Below the pieces are notes generated by a model. That model ran no database searches. It was not told the DNA's origin and was given only the letters and a program-made list of their open reading frames with translations. A stretch of DNA of 64,000 nt from Halichoerus grypus (taxonomy: Eukaryota; Chordata; Mammalia; Carnivora; Phocidae): positions 38,450,603 through 38,514,602 of the forward strand of contig NC_135715.1 in NCBI RefSeq assembly GCF_964656455.1. The letters are read 5' to 3'. Position numbers and translations under genes: made by a program. The first letter of the stretch is position 1, and each line of letters opens with the position of its first letter. Of the stretch, positions 34,854-45,905 are shown one piece after another.

Positions 34854-35082
34854 TTTGGTCTGATTTTTTTTTTTTTTTTCAAGATTTTATTTATTTATTT
34901 GACAGAGAGACACAGCGAGAGAGGGAACACAAGCAGGGAGAGTGGGAGAGGGAGAAGCAGGCTTCCCACGGAGCTGGGAGCCCGATGCGGGGCTTGATCC
35001 CTGGACCCTGGGATCATGACCTGAGCCGAAGGCAGACGCTTAACGACTGAGCCACCCAGGCGCCCCTTTTGGTCTGATTTTT
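34854..35082 (-). mobile_element. Can-SINE, antisense, near consensus
   Basis: Element at 34869-35067: poly-T, CAAGATTTTATTTATTTATT, GACAGAGAGACACAGCGAGAG ..., GACTGAGCCACCCAGGCGCC. Target-site duplication TTTGGTCTGATTTTT at 34854-34868 and 35068-35082. Confidence 0.95.
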
Positions 35083-35440
35083 AACAAAGTCTGTCTAGTG
35101 ACTGCAGAAGATAAAAGTCTTTTTAAAATCTACCACAGAAGGTCTTTGGCTTTGACAGCCTACCTTAAGTTTACAATTTACTTTTTATAAAGTCTGCAAG
35201 CCATTAAAAAGGTAATACCACATTAATGTTCATTATTGGCCGTGTACTGATCAACTGCACTTGTCATACACTTACACCTTATGTAAAAACACGACTATGA
35301 TGTCATTGAGTGCAAAGGGTTATCAATATCCCATTTACCAGAAGAAGCATGGTCTTATTTTATTCAAACATTAGGCTTATAGCTGAAAGTCCCCTCCTGC
35401 AGATTGATTTTTTAGGGCGAATGTCAGTCAATTGTTTCAG
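35083..35440. other. Single-copy stretch
   Basis: Nothing recognised between the SINE and the L1 3' end. Confidence 0.5.
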
Positions 35441-35638
35441 CCTAAGTTCTTTTTCTTTTTTTTTTATGTTATGTTAATCACCATACATTACATCATTAGT
35501 TTTTGATGTAGTGTTCCATGATTCATTGTTTGTGTGTAACACCCAGTGCTCCATTCAGTACGTGTCCCCTTTAATACCGATCACCAGGCTAACCCACTCC
35601 CCATCCCCCTCCCCTCTAGAACCAACCTAAGTTCTTTT
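35441..35638 (-). mobile_element. 5'-truncated L1 3' end, antisense
   Basis: Insert 35454-35625: T-rich tail, then TATGTTATGTTAATCACCAT, ACATTACATCATTAGTTTTT, GTAACACCCAGTGCTCCATT and CCCCCTCCCCTCTAGAACC. This is the reverse complement of the last ~150 bp of the same L1 family as the 16-kb copy (compare 21585-21740). Target-site duplication CCTAAGTTCTTTT at 35441-35453 and 35626-35638. A typical short L1 insertion. Confidence 0.93.
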
Positions 35639-36134
35639 GAAACTGTGACTTTAACTAAGGCTTGTGCACTAATGCTTTGTTGGTGGATAAAACCCCAGAT
35701 AGTGAGAGGGAGGTAAAAATGAATATGGAGCAACGATGGAGAGAAAGCAAATGCAAGATCTGTCACTAAGCAGGTCCAGCCTCACGAGGTATCCTATGTG
35801 GGTGGACTTGGACATCAGAGCTACTCCAACTCCGGCCGCAGGGGAAATAATGGAGACTGCCTAGTCCTTAACCCAGGAGAGAGATGGGACAGCCAGCAGT
35901 GGTTAGAGGTTTAGTGATGAGGCAAGGGAGGTTTCTGTGGCCATATCCTTGATTGGTTAAATAACAGAGAAAGAAAGTGGGAATTAGCGAATATAGGTAG
36001 GTGTATGAATTGGTCCCAATAACATAAATTATAAAGTCAAAGCATAAATTCTGAACATAGCTCTTGGAATTATATTTTGTTTTTTAGATTGTTCATGTGG
36101 ATTAATGTTAGTAATTATTATCATTTTCTTCAGG
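35639..36134. other. Single-copy stretch
   Basis: No gene or repeat recognised; relatively GC-rich at 35780-35900 for this window. Confidence 0.45.
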
Positions 36135-36335
36135 TATTCTGCATACCAGACATTTGCCAACATTTTCCTTTAATCTTTACTATAATTATCATAGAAATCT
36201 CTAGTTTAGAGATGCTATAACTGAAACTAAGAGAGATGAAATAATGTCCCATTATCAGATAATTAGTGTTTGTGATTCCAACCTCATTCTGAGTCTAAAT
36301 CCCACGTTTGTCTTTACTATACCATGACTACTCAG
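36135..36335 (-). repeat. MIR element, antisense
   Basis: GCATACCAGACATTTGCC, GATGCTATAACTGAAACTAAG and TTCTGAGTCTAAATCCCACG follow the reverse complement of MIR. Confidence 0.6.
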
Positions 36336-36361
36336 TAAAAACAAATTGTTGTTTATATAGC

Positions 36362-36380
<19 letters not shown>
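36362..36380 (+). repeat. A19 homopolymer
   Basis: Nineteen consecutive A between two MIR-like segments. It may be the remnant tail of a lost or very short insertion. Confidence 0.85.
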
Positions 36381-36394
<14 letters not shown>

Positions 36395-36419
36395 TCAGGA
36401 ATATCTATTTTGTCCCCCT

Positions 36420-36540
36420 TAAAACTTGTAAAATAAGTATGGTATAAATTATTACTCTTATTTTACAATCAAGAAAACTGAAACTCAAAGAAGGTAGATA
36501 TTGTACCTAAATTCACATTCCTGGAGAGCACAAGGTTATG
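36420..36540 (-). repeat. MIR element, antisense
   Basis: CTTATTTTACAATCAAGAAA, CTGAAACTCAAAGAAGGTAG match the reverse complement of the MIR 3' core (ATTTTACAGATGAGGAAACTGAGG). Confidence 0.6.
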
Positions 36541-36945
36541 GAAATTCTACTATCACCAATCTGAAAATTCAGTAAACCACCACAAGAACTCCAGGAAACA
36601 CAGAAACATTTTTAAAATGCGGCTCAACTTTACATTATGTGTCACATTTGTCAATGCCCATTCCATTCCACCGTGCTTCTGCTTGCTAATTTGGTTATTT
36701 TTTTCCCTTTGAAAAAGGAAGACAAACTATGAAGAACTGCCATAATATGGCCTTCACTCAGAAAGCATTTCTACTAATGGAAAAGCACAGAAAAAAAGAG
36801 TAATTCATGTTTGAGAAGAGAGAATTTCTGTAAATCTTTTGCAGTAATTAATCAGTTTTCTTTTCCTGCATTAATAGAACATTCTAGAAGTAATAGGATG
36901 GTCTGTACCAATAATAGAGATGCTTTGGGGGTTTGTAGTGAGGTT

Positions 36946-37140
36946 CTGAAGTATGAATATGTGCTTCAGAGGCAGACGGACCTGGGATCTAAAACTTTGG
37001 ACAGCCACTTAATAATTATGAGACCTAAATGAAGTTAGCAGGTCTTTCCCACGTCAGTTTTTTAATAGGCATAATGGAGATTTCTAATTGGTGTGTAAGA
37101 AGTATGATGTGCAGTGAGCTTAATAGATGCCTAGTTCCGG
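36946..37140 (+). repeat. MIR element, sense
   Basis: CAGAGGCAGACGGACCTGGG, TCTAAAACTTTGGACAGCC, TTATGAGACCTAAATGAAGT and TCAGTTTTTTAATAGGCATA match the MIR 5' and core regions. Confidence 0.65.
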
Positions 37141-37559
37141 ATTCCTTAATATCTGTCAGTCCTGTGGTTTAAATTCACTACTTTAAACTCCTAGTTTTTG
37201 TTTATATATTTCAGAAAAGGTAGGGCGTTTATTCATTTTGTTATCACTCTTACATAGTCCCACAAAGTTGGACACTAATGAAGTTAACTCTCAGTTGCTA
37301 ACTAATTAATCTGAAAATGCTAAATACCGACATGAATTAAATCCTTGTTTTCATGAGTCACTCACTAAAAATGAAGAGCTATTTAAGGTTGTGTAAAACA
37401 CTGATTAATTATCTATCAAAAATAAGAGTTCAGGGATGCTTCAATTCTTTGCATTTCAACAGCAGACAGAGTTTAACTTTTATCACTCAACTAAGTCATT
37501 CTAGGATTGAGGATGCGAAAAATGAGCTCTCAACTATCAGAGAGGGGTAACACGACATA

Positions 37560-38330
37560 AGAGAATGACCCTATTCCCCATTTTTGTGACAGCATGCGAA
37601 GTGTGTTGCTGTGAAGTGAACAAACGGAATCACATATGGGGAGAGGCCACAGCTGTCTCCATAAAGTCTTTGGCCTCCTGCTGCCCTCCATCCTAGAGGC
37701 AGATGAAGTGGTTGACAGCTGCCCGCCATGCTATTCTTTATTGCTTCATTGACTGTGTTGCAAATGCTGACAACAGTTTACCAGCCGCAAAGAAATTATT
37801 TTATTTACTCAAGTTCTTTTGCTACCATTCCAGAGTCTTGCATGTCCTCGGTTAAATGGTGCCCTTGTAAAATTGCAAGGCAAAAAATAAACTGTTTTCC
37901 CCTTAACCAAATAGATATAGTGCTGTGATGTGAAATTACTGAAAAAAAATGTGATTTGGGGAAATTACAGTTCCTTGTTTAGTATGTATTTTGCATGCCC
38001 TACAGCCTTCCCTAACCAGTAGCTCCCAATTTCATTTAAATTGTAATGATTTCCTTTAAGGACAATTAAGTTGCCTAAGAGCATTGCATGCATACTAATG
38101 CAGCAACGCAAGGCTCAGCGTAGAAGAGAGTAATAACTGTTTATTAATATGATAATTAAGTGTTAATGCTTAGCAACCTAATGATATCTGTTAAATAACT
38201 TACATTTTGGAACCAAATCCTGGCAAATGGAATTCTATTAAAAATAACAAAATGCAGTGAATATAAAAATAAATGATGCTAATCTGCCATTAAATCACAT
38301 ATATTTTCTGATTTGCATCTCATAGGAGAG
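37560..38330. promoter_or_regulatory. Candidate conserved non-coding element
   Basis: A repeat-free block dense in homeodomain and POU-type motifs. Examples are GCATTGCATGCATACTAATG (38081 on), a TATTAATATGATAATTAAG cluster (38143 on), TTAATGCTTAGCAACC (38163 on) and the octamer ATTTGCAT (38311-38318). The lack of transposon scars and of homopolymer decay suggests selection. Conservation is an inference; I cannot compare genomes here. Confidence 0.3.
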
Positions 38331-39454
38331 AAGTCCCCTATTCTCTCTTTTCTACCAAATATGTGAAACCAGTGTAATTATCCATGCCCATTTTAGAGTT
38401 TTTTGGCTTGTGGTTGTTTATATATATTCAAAAGGAAGGAGAAGTAATAAAAAGTAGGGATGAAGATGAATACCATTTTAGAATATTCTTTTCAAAATCA
38501 TCCTCTTAAAAGTATGCATTTAGATTTTTAAGAAATTCTAAAATAAGAAAATAAAACATCCAAAATGTGACATTCAAAATTTTAACACTTTCTATGGGTC
38601 CTATTTCTCCAGGCTCAAATTATCTTTCATTTTTTCATAGGCTATTCCATAAATAGTGAATATTTCCAATATCCCCAATATTATCTGAAATATTTTCTCT
38701 TTTTAAAACTCACTTTTAAATTTTAAAATGCATATCTTTAATTCTTCATTATCATTACACTTTTAGTGACATACACATTTGAGAGTGTAATTAGCTATCC
38801 ATTCTTAAGTTAACAGTTTTAATCAATCTGCTATATTGGGAGAACAAGTAGAAATTGTCATTGTTCTTGCAAAATGGGTAACAGGGAAATTTTGTTCTAC
38901 AAGTGTAGGTTACTCTTCTATATAAATGAAATGAACAAACCTCTTATGAGTTGCTTCCTTTTGGAGTTGTTAAACTACTTCCTGCATAGAAATGAGACAC
39001 AGTGAAATCTTATTCATTGAGTGATTTTTGGTCTTTGATCTGCAGTCTGAACCCAATAATCAAAGAAGGAAAATATCCCATCCAACACCACATTCCTGAA
39101 ATTCCAGTTTTTCTTGCACTCCCTCAGACTCTCTCTTTTCACTGCTGTCCATGAGTTAAAGTACACAAAAACTGACAGGGTAAAGTCCTTTGAAAGAAGA
39201 CAAAAAGCCTGGTGAGCTTCTTTCCAGAGAGTGACATATATGAATGTTGATAGAAGTAAGAAGTCAAATGCTTTAGTGGATCAAATAAAAATGAAAACTA
39301 GGAACCCTCATTGGATTTAATCACAAGGAACTCCTCGATGACCTTTAAAGGGGCAGTAATCTTACAGTATTAAGAGCTAGGTCAGACTGCAATGGTCTGA
39401 AGTGTGAACTGGATTAAACTAAATCACAAAAAAATTAAAACAAAAAATAATTAA

Positions 39455-39552
39455 TTTTCAGATGGTAGCTACACTTGTAGAGTTGTCAAATCACTATGTT
39501 GTACACCTGACACTAATGTAACATTGTGTGCACTTCAATTAAAAAAATATAA
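39455..39552 (+). mobile_element. Old L1 3'-end fragment
   Basis: AGATGGTAGCTACACTTGTA, AATCACTATGTTGTACACCT, GACACTAATGTAACATTGTG and TTCAATTAAAAAAAT are the last ~100 bp of an L1M-age 3' UTR, ending in a short A tail. Confidence 0.8.
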
Positions 39553-41009
39553 TTTTCAAGAAATTTGGTTATAAAGGGAGAAAGAGATAGAGGACATTAG
39601 CTAGAGAAAGAATATAAAATTGAGGACTCTTTTTAAAGATAGAGTGTATGTTTATTTCAATGTGTTTAGATGTTAAAGAAATATTCAGGAGAGATTGGTT
39701 GAAGATTAACAGGAAAGGAGTAAAAAATAATTGAACAAGTTCCCTGAAAAAGTAGGAGGAGATGAGACTCAGATCTCAAAGGTAGATATTGGCCTTGGAT
39801 CCTACCCAGGAGCACCTAGGTCTCTCAAACTGCAAAAAAGGGGCTGAGTTGTTGTATTTGTATTGTGAAGGCAGGAATCTCTTACCAAGTCACCTCGAAT
39901 TTCTCAGTGAAATAAATTAAAATAAAAAGCACTGCTATTTAATCTTTTCTTTACTACAAGTAGTTTTACGTTTGGTGTATTTCTCTTTACAATATTAAGT
40001 AGTGGAGTTTTCAAAATCCAGACTTTCACGGCACACCTGTCATTATTTTCCTTTAGTCTGTAGATTTCTCAACCTCAAAGGGTGTAGCCGGTCTAGTTAG
40101 TCTTTCCTATTTCCAACTTCCGGCTCAAGTTATTGTCTTATGTCTCTCTTTGGATTTCTAAGGTAGTGAGGTATTCTTTCCTATTTGGCCCCAGGTTCAC
40201 CCCTTTGGCTCCCGGTCAAAATTAGACTGACATACTATCTACCTCCTTGCAAACTTGACTATATCCACAATGCTAACAGGAGAGGGCCTCTGTCTCTTGG
40301 CTAACTCTTCTATTCAGACTGGGGCATAAGTCCTACTCCCTCTATTAAAGCATGCTAGATATTCTGTTTTTCTACTTTTTCTGCCCAACTATGGCTATTT
40401 GTATCCTATCTTTTATAAAGTATAATAAAGAGAAAGAATGCAAACAGAATAAGAAGATTGATTTTGTTGTAAGCGCCAGTTAGATATTTATGTTGAGGAG
40501 TTTGGACTTTCATTAATATTCCAAGAGCTTGGAGGTCTCTTGTTATCTAATACATGTCTCCCAAGCAACAAATAAGGGAATAGGACCCACAGCTCTAGAA
40601 GAGATTAATAGTTTGATTAATTTGGAGTTAAAATGACTTCTTATTTGATTTTATGATTGAATAAAGTAGAACTTGTGTATAAGGGCTAGCCATGTGAAAC
40701 TAGTGAAAATTACACATTCCAATGAACATGTTTTCAAGGAAAGTTGTTAGAGGGGGTTCAAACTCAGGTCAGGAAAAGCTAGAACATTTAGAGGTCGGAA
40801 TGGAAATATAGCACATTACCAAATTTTTTTTGTTAACCTAATGAACAAACACATGTCAATGGTTTGGGAATGGGTAAATTGGTATCTAACAGTGATTTTA
40901 CTAAGAGATTCTAAGTTGCACAAGAAATTTATCCCTCGATGCCAGATGTTTATATTTAATGTATTTTTGCTTAATCAGATTTCCAAATGTAACTGTCAGA
41001 GCACTTATA

Positions 41010-41245
41010 AGAAATCACATGCACGGGCGCCTGGGTGGCTCAGTCGTTAAGCATCTGCCTTCGGCTCAGGTCATGATCCCAGGGTCCTGGGATCGAGACC
41101 TGCATCAGGCTCCCTGCTCAGCGGGAAGCCTGCTTCTCCCTCTCCCGCTCCCCCTGTTTGTGTTCCCCTCTCTCACTGTGTCTCTCTCTGTCAAATAAAT
41201 AAATAAATAAAATCTTTAAAAAAAAAGAAAAGAAATCACATGCAC
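41010..41245 (+). mobile_element. Can-SINE, sense, near consensus
   Basis: Element at 41025-41230: GGGCGCCTGGGTGGCTCAG head, TCATGATCCCAGGGTCCTGG, (CT)n, then AAATAAATAAATAAATAAAA and TCTTTAAAAAAAAAG. Perfect 15-bp target-site duplication AGAAATCACATGCAC at 41010-41024 and 41231-41245. One of the youngest-looking copies in the window. Confidence 0.96.
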
Positions 41246-42734
41246 TGCCTAGTCCAATAGGTAAATTACTTTAGATAGACCCAAAATTGTAAAGGAGGTA
41301 ATAAGACAAGAAACCAAAAAGATTCATACTTGTTAAGGCATTATGAATGTTTTATTTTTGTAAGGAAACAAAAACAATAAAGTATTGATTTCAAGATGTC
41401 AAATTGTGCTCATGCATTTATATTTCGTCCCTTTAGGTAAAAGAGAAATTATCAAGTAAACACAATAAATGTTAAAACAGGGCTAAGAAAAAAACAGTGC
41501 TATCAATAGACCAAAACTTGGATTAATTTTATAATAGAGGAATCAAATGGGATTGGATTAAGAAAACAGCCAATTAGTTTCAAAAAGCCTTTGATGAAAC
41601 ATATTAGAAGAGAGACAAACAGAAACAAGTGGACTTGTTTCCCCCTCCAAGAAAGTCACCAGTTTGAATTATGAAGTCCGTGTTACATGTGAGCATACGC
41701 TTTTGCACCTATCTTCATGTGTGTGTACAGCTGTGTGTACTTTGTGGTTGGTGGGGATTGAAGGAGTATGAAAACTTCATCAGGACCAAAACTCATCCTG
41801 TCTTACAGTTGTAGCAGTCACTTGGTGGCAAGTCCAGTACAAAAAGGTAGGGAAGCAGTTCTCCAAGTGAGCACTGGATTGCGACTACCCCGATAAATAC
41901 CGAAGAAGAAAAAGCTTCAATGAAGTAGTGAAATCTCCAAATGAGACAAGTTTCCTCATTACCTCCTTCCCTATGCCCTACTCATAATTGTGCTTAAACT
42001 GAAAGACATTCTCAATACCTCACATAAGATGAAAGTCTAGGAGTTGAGCAGTAGACAGAGATTTGATCAAAGATGTAAGGAACCCCTTTAGCCTCCTTCA
42101 CTGAGAACAGACAGAGACTGCATGCAGCTCCAGGGGAAGTGCAGAAGTGAGTTTTGCCCACCAGCTTCCATCATCAGAGGTTTCTGCCCCACCCTAAAAC
42201 TCATTTGGAGGAGAATTCTCCAAGCATAGGAAAAGAATTCAAGTGATGAGCCCTGAAGAATTCACTATGTTGCTCATGCTCTTGATACCAAAACCAAAAC
42301 CAAACCAAACAAGACTTAATGTAGTGCCACAATCCAAACTCATAAATGGTACATTCTCTCATCATAATAAAACTAGAAATTAGCAACAAAAGCAAACCAA
42401 ACAAAACAGTTTACTGCTCAGAAATTTAACAACACTTCTTAATAAATCTGGGGTCAAAAACTAATTCAAAATTAAATTACAGAAGTACTCTACAAGGGGA
42501 CTACAGTAGAAATGAGAGCTCCTAAATCCCAGAGGGGCACTGAGCTGGAGTCAGCACCGACCATGAGGGCTGGAGTAAGAAGCAGGGCTGAAAATCAGAG
42601 GACTAGTTGAAGGTCTATAAAAAGGAACAACTCTGCCCAATGCCTGTCACCATCTTACCAATACACACTCATGCATGCACACACACACACAAAGAGCATA
42701 CTTCTGGCAAAAGGACAAGTGGTTCTTTTCTAAA
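41246..42734. other. Single-copy stretch
   Basis: No gene. A (CA)n run lies at about 42675-42692. Otherwise nothing recognised. Confidence 0.45.
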
Positions 42735-43803
42735 GAAATTGAAATAGTTGTGATCTCTCCCCTTTCATTCACAATTTTATTAATTTGGGTCCTTTCTGTT
42801 TTCTTTTGGATAAGTCTGGACAGTGGTTTATCTTATTAATTCTTTCAAAGAACCAGCTTCTAGTTTTGTTGATCTGCTCTACTGTATTTCTGGTTTCTAA
42901 TTCATTGATCTCTGCTCTAATCTTAATTATTTCTCTTCTCCTGCATGGCTTACACTTTATTTGTTGTTCTTTTTCCAGTTCTTTAAGGTGTAAAGTTAGT
43001 TTGTGTATTCAGGATTTTTCTATTTTTTGAGTGAGTTTTGGATGGCTATGTATTTCCCCTTTAGGACCGCCTTTGCAGTATCCCATAAGTTTTGGACTGA
43101 TGTGTTTTCGTTCTCATTGATTTCCATGAATTGTTTAAGTTCTTCTTTGATTTCCTGGTTGACCCAAACATTCTTTCTTTTTTTTTTTTTTGTTATTTTA
43201 GTCACCCAAACATTCTTAAGCAGGATGGTCTTTAGCTTCCGAGTGTTTGAATTTCTTCCAAATTTTTTCTTGTGATTGAGTTCCAGTTTCAAAGCATTGT
43301 GGTCTGAGAATATGCAGGGAATAATCTCAGTCATTTGGTATCAGTTGAGACCTGATTTGTGACCCAGTATGTGGTCTATTCTGGAGACAGTTCCATGTGC
43401 TCTTGAGAAGAATGATTATTCTTTTGTTTTAGGGTGGAATGTTCTGTATATATCTCTGAGGTCCATCTGGTCCAGTGTGTCATTCAAAGTTCTTGTTTCT
43501 TTGTTGATTTTCTGCTTAGATGATCTGTCTATTGCTGAGAGTGGAGTGTTGAAGTCTCCTACAATTAACGTATTACTATTAATATGTCTCTTTATTTTGG
43601 TTAACATTGGCTTATGTAGTTGGCTGCTCCCATGTTGGGGGCATAGATATTTACAATTGTTAGATCCTCTTGTTAGATAGACCCTTTAAGAATGATATAG
43701 TGCCTTTCTGTATCTCTTACTACAATCTTTAGCTTAAATTCTAATTTGTCTGATATGAGAATTACTACCCCAGCTCTCTTTTGAGGTCTGTTGGCATGAA
43801 AAA
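42735..43803 (-). pseudogene. L1 ORF2 fragment (endonuclease to RT start), antisense
   Basis: A minus-strand L1 ORF2 piece equivalent to about 17640-18680 of the 16-kb copy. It is cut at both ends, with no tail or duplication. Minus-strand readable parts: 43416-43607 contains NTLIVGDFNTPLSAIDRSSKQ (endonuclease), and 43020-43334 contains IPCIFSDHNALKLELNHK, so the catalytic SDHN is intact here (43296-43307), unlike in the longer copy. Stops elsewhere break the frame. A 28-bp insertion with its own duplication sits at 43176-43203. The left end lacks the rest of RT and the 3' UTR. Confidence 0.88.
43162..43217 (-). mobile_element. 28-bp micro retro-insertion with 14-bp target duplication
   Basis: ACCCAAACATTCTT occurs at 43162-43175 and 43204-43217, flanking TC followed by a T14 run and GTTATTTTAGTC. 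On the minus strand the insert reads GACTAAAATAAC followed by an A-rich tail. That matches target-primed reverse transcription of only ~12 nt of non-tail RNA. The host L1 reads through when one copy and the insert are removed. Confidence 0.75.
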
Positions 43804-43840
43804 TGTTAGAAATTGAAATAGTAATAAGGTGAGAAAGGTG

Positions 43841-44072
43841 AGAACAAAGGTCATTGTTTTTGTTTTTTTTTTTAAGATTTTATTTATTTATTTGAGAGAG
43901 AGAATGAGCAGGAGGGGGAGGAACAGAGGGAGAGGAACAAGCAGACTTCACACTGAGCACAGAGCCCAGTACAGGGTTTGATCTCATGACCCTGACACTA
44001 TGACCTGAGCCAAAATTAAGAGCTGGAAGCTCAACCGACTGAGCCACCCAGGCACCCTGAGAGCAAAGGTAT
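43841..44072 (-). mobile_element. Can-SINE, antisense, older subfamily
   Basis: Element at about 43856-44057: poly-T, AAGATTTTATTTATTTATTT, GAGAGAATGAGCAGGAGGGG, GCTCAACCGACTGAGCCACC, CAGGCACCC. Duplication approximately GAGAACAAAGGTCATT (43840-43855) and GAGAGCAAAGGTATTT (44059-44074), imperfect, so an older insertion. Confidence 0.88.
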
Positions 44073-45764
44073 TTAATGGAGTGTTAAAGCCTCACTGTTT
44101 TGGGGATTTAGAGTCCCTGCCTGACAGCCAGCTACTTGTCTGCAACCTAACACCTGAAAGGTGAAGACTGCCAGTCAACCCTAACATTTCCCCATACATC
44201 AAAGTCCCTGTAGACTTCCTAGTCAGGGAAGGTGAGAAATCATTCTGTATATACTATAGAAGAAGAAACCCTTACCACCCTCCCAGGACTTAATTACTGA
44301 ATAAAACGGACAACCAGAAATTACCAGATAGATATATAATGAACACCAGTAGCATGAAAGACAAAAGTAGATTCTCAGAAAAATATGTAATTCAAAAGAA
44401 GATATTTTATACTACCTAATTAGTATATCCAGAGAGATTAGGGGCAAAAATTTACATGTTTAACACAAAAATAGAATGCCAAGGGGGAGAAAAAGGAAAG
44501 ATCCAAGAAAAAACAAAAACCATTATGAGAATATGGATTTTGTGTGCAAAACATGAGATTTATTATGTTGTCCATTCAACAATTGCTCATGGAATATCTG
44601 CCGTGTGTCAGTATGTCAGGCACTTTCTCCCCATGCTCTCACGTTTGAAAATTGTTTGGCAAAAGAATCTTGCCGAAAATTCAGGCTTAAAATGCCATCA
44701 TTACTGAGAAATGAAAGAAAATTTCTAAAATGCCCAGTAATATGCAAATAATAAAAACCAAAATTTTAGATGAGAGAAGCTGGGCACTAGAGGGAGTAGA
44801 CCAGGCAAAATCCTGAGGCAAAATGACAGAAATGAAACAAAAAAAGATACTAGATGTTGAAAAAATTTGCCTACACCAAGCTACTTGTGGCCCAGCTGTG
44901 AGCGATTAGTTGTTAGGCGAGTGGGTAGGTACTCCTGGTGAGTTTCCTCACACCTGGAGAGTGTTTCCTAAATACAATCTCCAGGCCTCCAAGGAGGTTC
45001 TAGTGAACCAGAATCACCAGAGGCCGGGCACTCATAACAACTAGCCTCCAATCAGGAACTGAGTAAAGGAAAGGAAGCAGAAGTGAGTGGGCGGGTTTGC
45101 AGGTGCTAGAGAGTGACATCTTGACTTCGAAAAGGGAAACTTGAGTTCCTGAAACGCCTGAGTTCCTCAGATCTCTGGGAGCTTCAGGCCTCAATGCTTC
45201 CTCGTTGAGGTTAGTAGTCTTCTTTATTTCTGCCTTACTTCTTTTGCCTTGCTTTAGAGTATTTCTCTAAAGTCGAATGCAAACTCTCTGAAAGGAAAGA
45301 ACTGATTGGTGTGATGGCTGAGTACTTGTCTTGTTTTTCTAACCCGCAGTCTAATTTGAAATAGGGATACTAACTCCTATTACACAGAGCAGCCATTAAT
45401 ATTTACTAAAATGTTAATATAAGGAATACGTGGCATGGTGCATCGTGCATACTGGGAACTCACGAAAAGAGAACTGTTAATGTTGGTCAGTTTGTAGCTG
45501 CTAATGACAAATATTTTAGTTGTTTTCATGACTTTCGTCTACGAATATTAATCATATTGCCTTTTTCCTGAAAACATTTAAGAATGTGATTATCAGTATA
45601 ACTACTACAGCTGCTATTTTTCTACTACCCTTAAAACTCTTCAGACAGTTGTGAGTGTGGCTAAATTTTATAGGACGAAATGCTTAAGATAGTGCATAAG
45701 CATAATTAAGGAAATCTTTCTTTAATCCATAGGCAAACAGTAAGGAACGGTTGACAAAACCTAT

Positions 45765-45905
45765 AATGTACAAAAACCACCAGGAAAATTTGTTAAAGAA
45801 CACAGGTCCCTCTCTCAAGAGTTTCTGATTTGGGCCTTGGTGTAATTCCTGCAGAACCCACAGTTCCCCAATTCTATACCTGGGGAATCAGCCCTTGCTT
45901 ATGAA
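45765..45905 (+). mobile_element. hAT-Charlie (MER5-like) remnant
   Basis: ACCACCAGGAAAATTTGTTA, AGAGTTTCTGATTTGGGCCT and ACCTGGGGAATCAGCCC follow the layout of non-autonomous hAT-Charlie elements (…ACCTGG…TTAAA…CAGAGTTTCTGATT…). No terminal repeats could be fixed. Confidence 0.45.

Larger units (their letters stand above)
37141..41009. other. Single-copy stretch with candidate conserved element and an L1 3' end
   Basis: No gene. 37560-38330 is flagged separately as possibly conserved, and an L1 3' end lies at about 39455-39552. The rest is AT-rich and unassigned. Confidence 0.45.

Noticed and set aside
41025..41060. tRNA-like A and B boxes in SINE heads
   Set aside because: These are the tRNA-derived promoters of Can-SINEs. 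Cloverleaf completion and a CCA-proximal stem are missing, so they are not tRNA genes.
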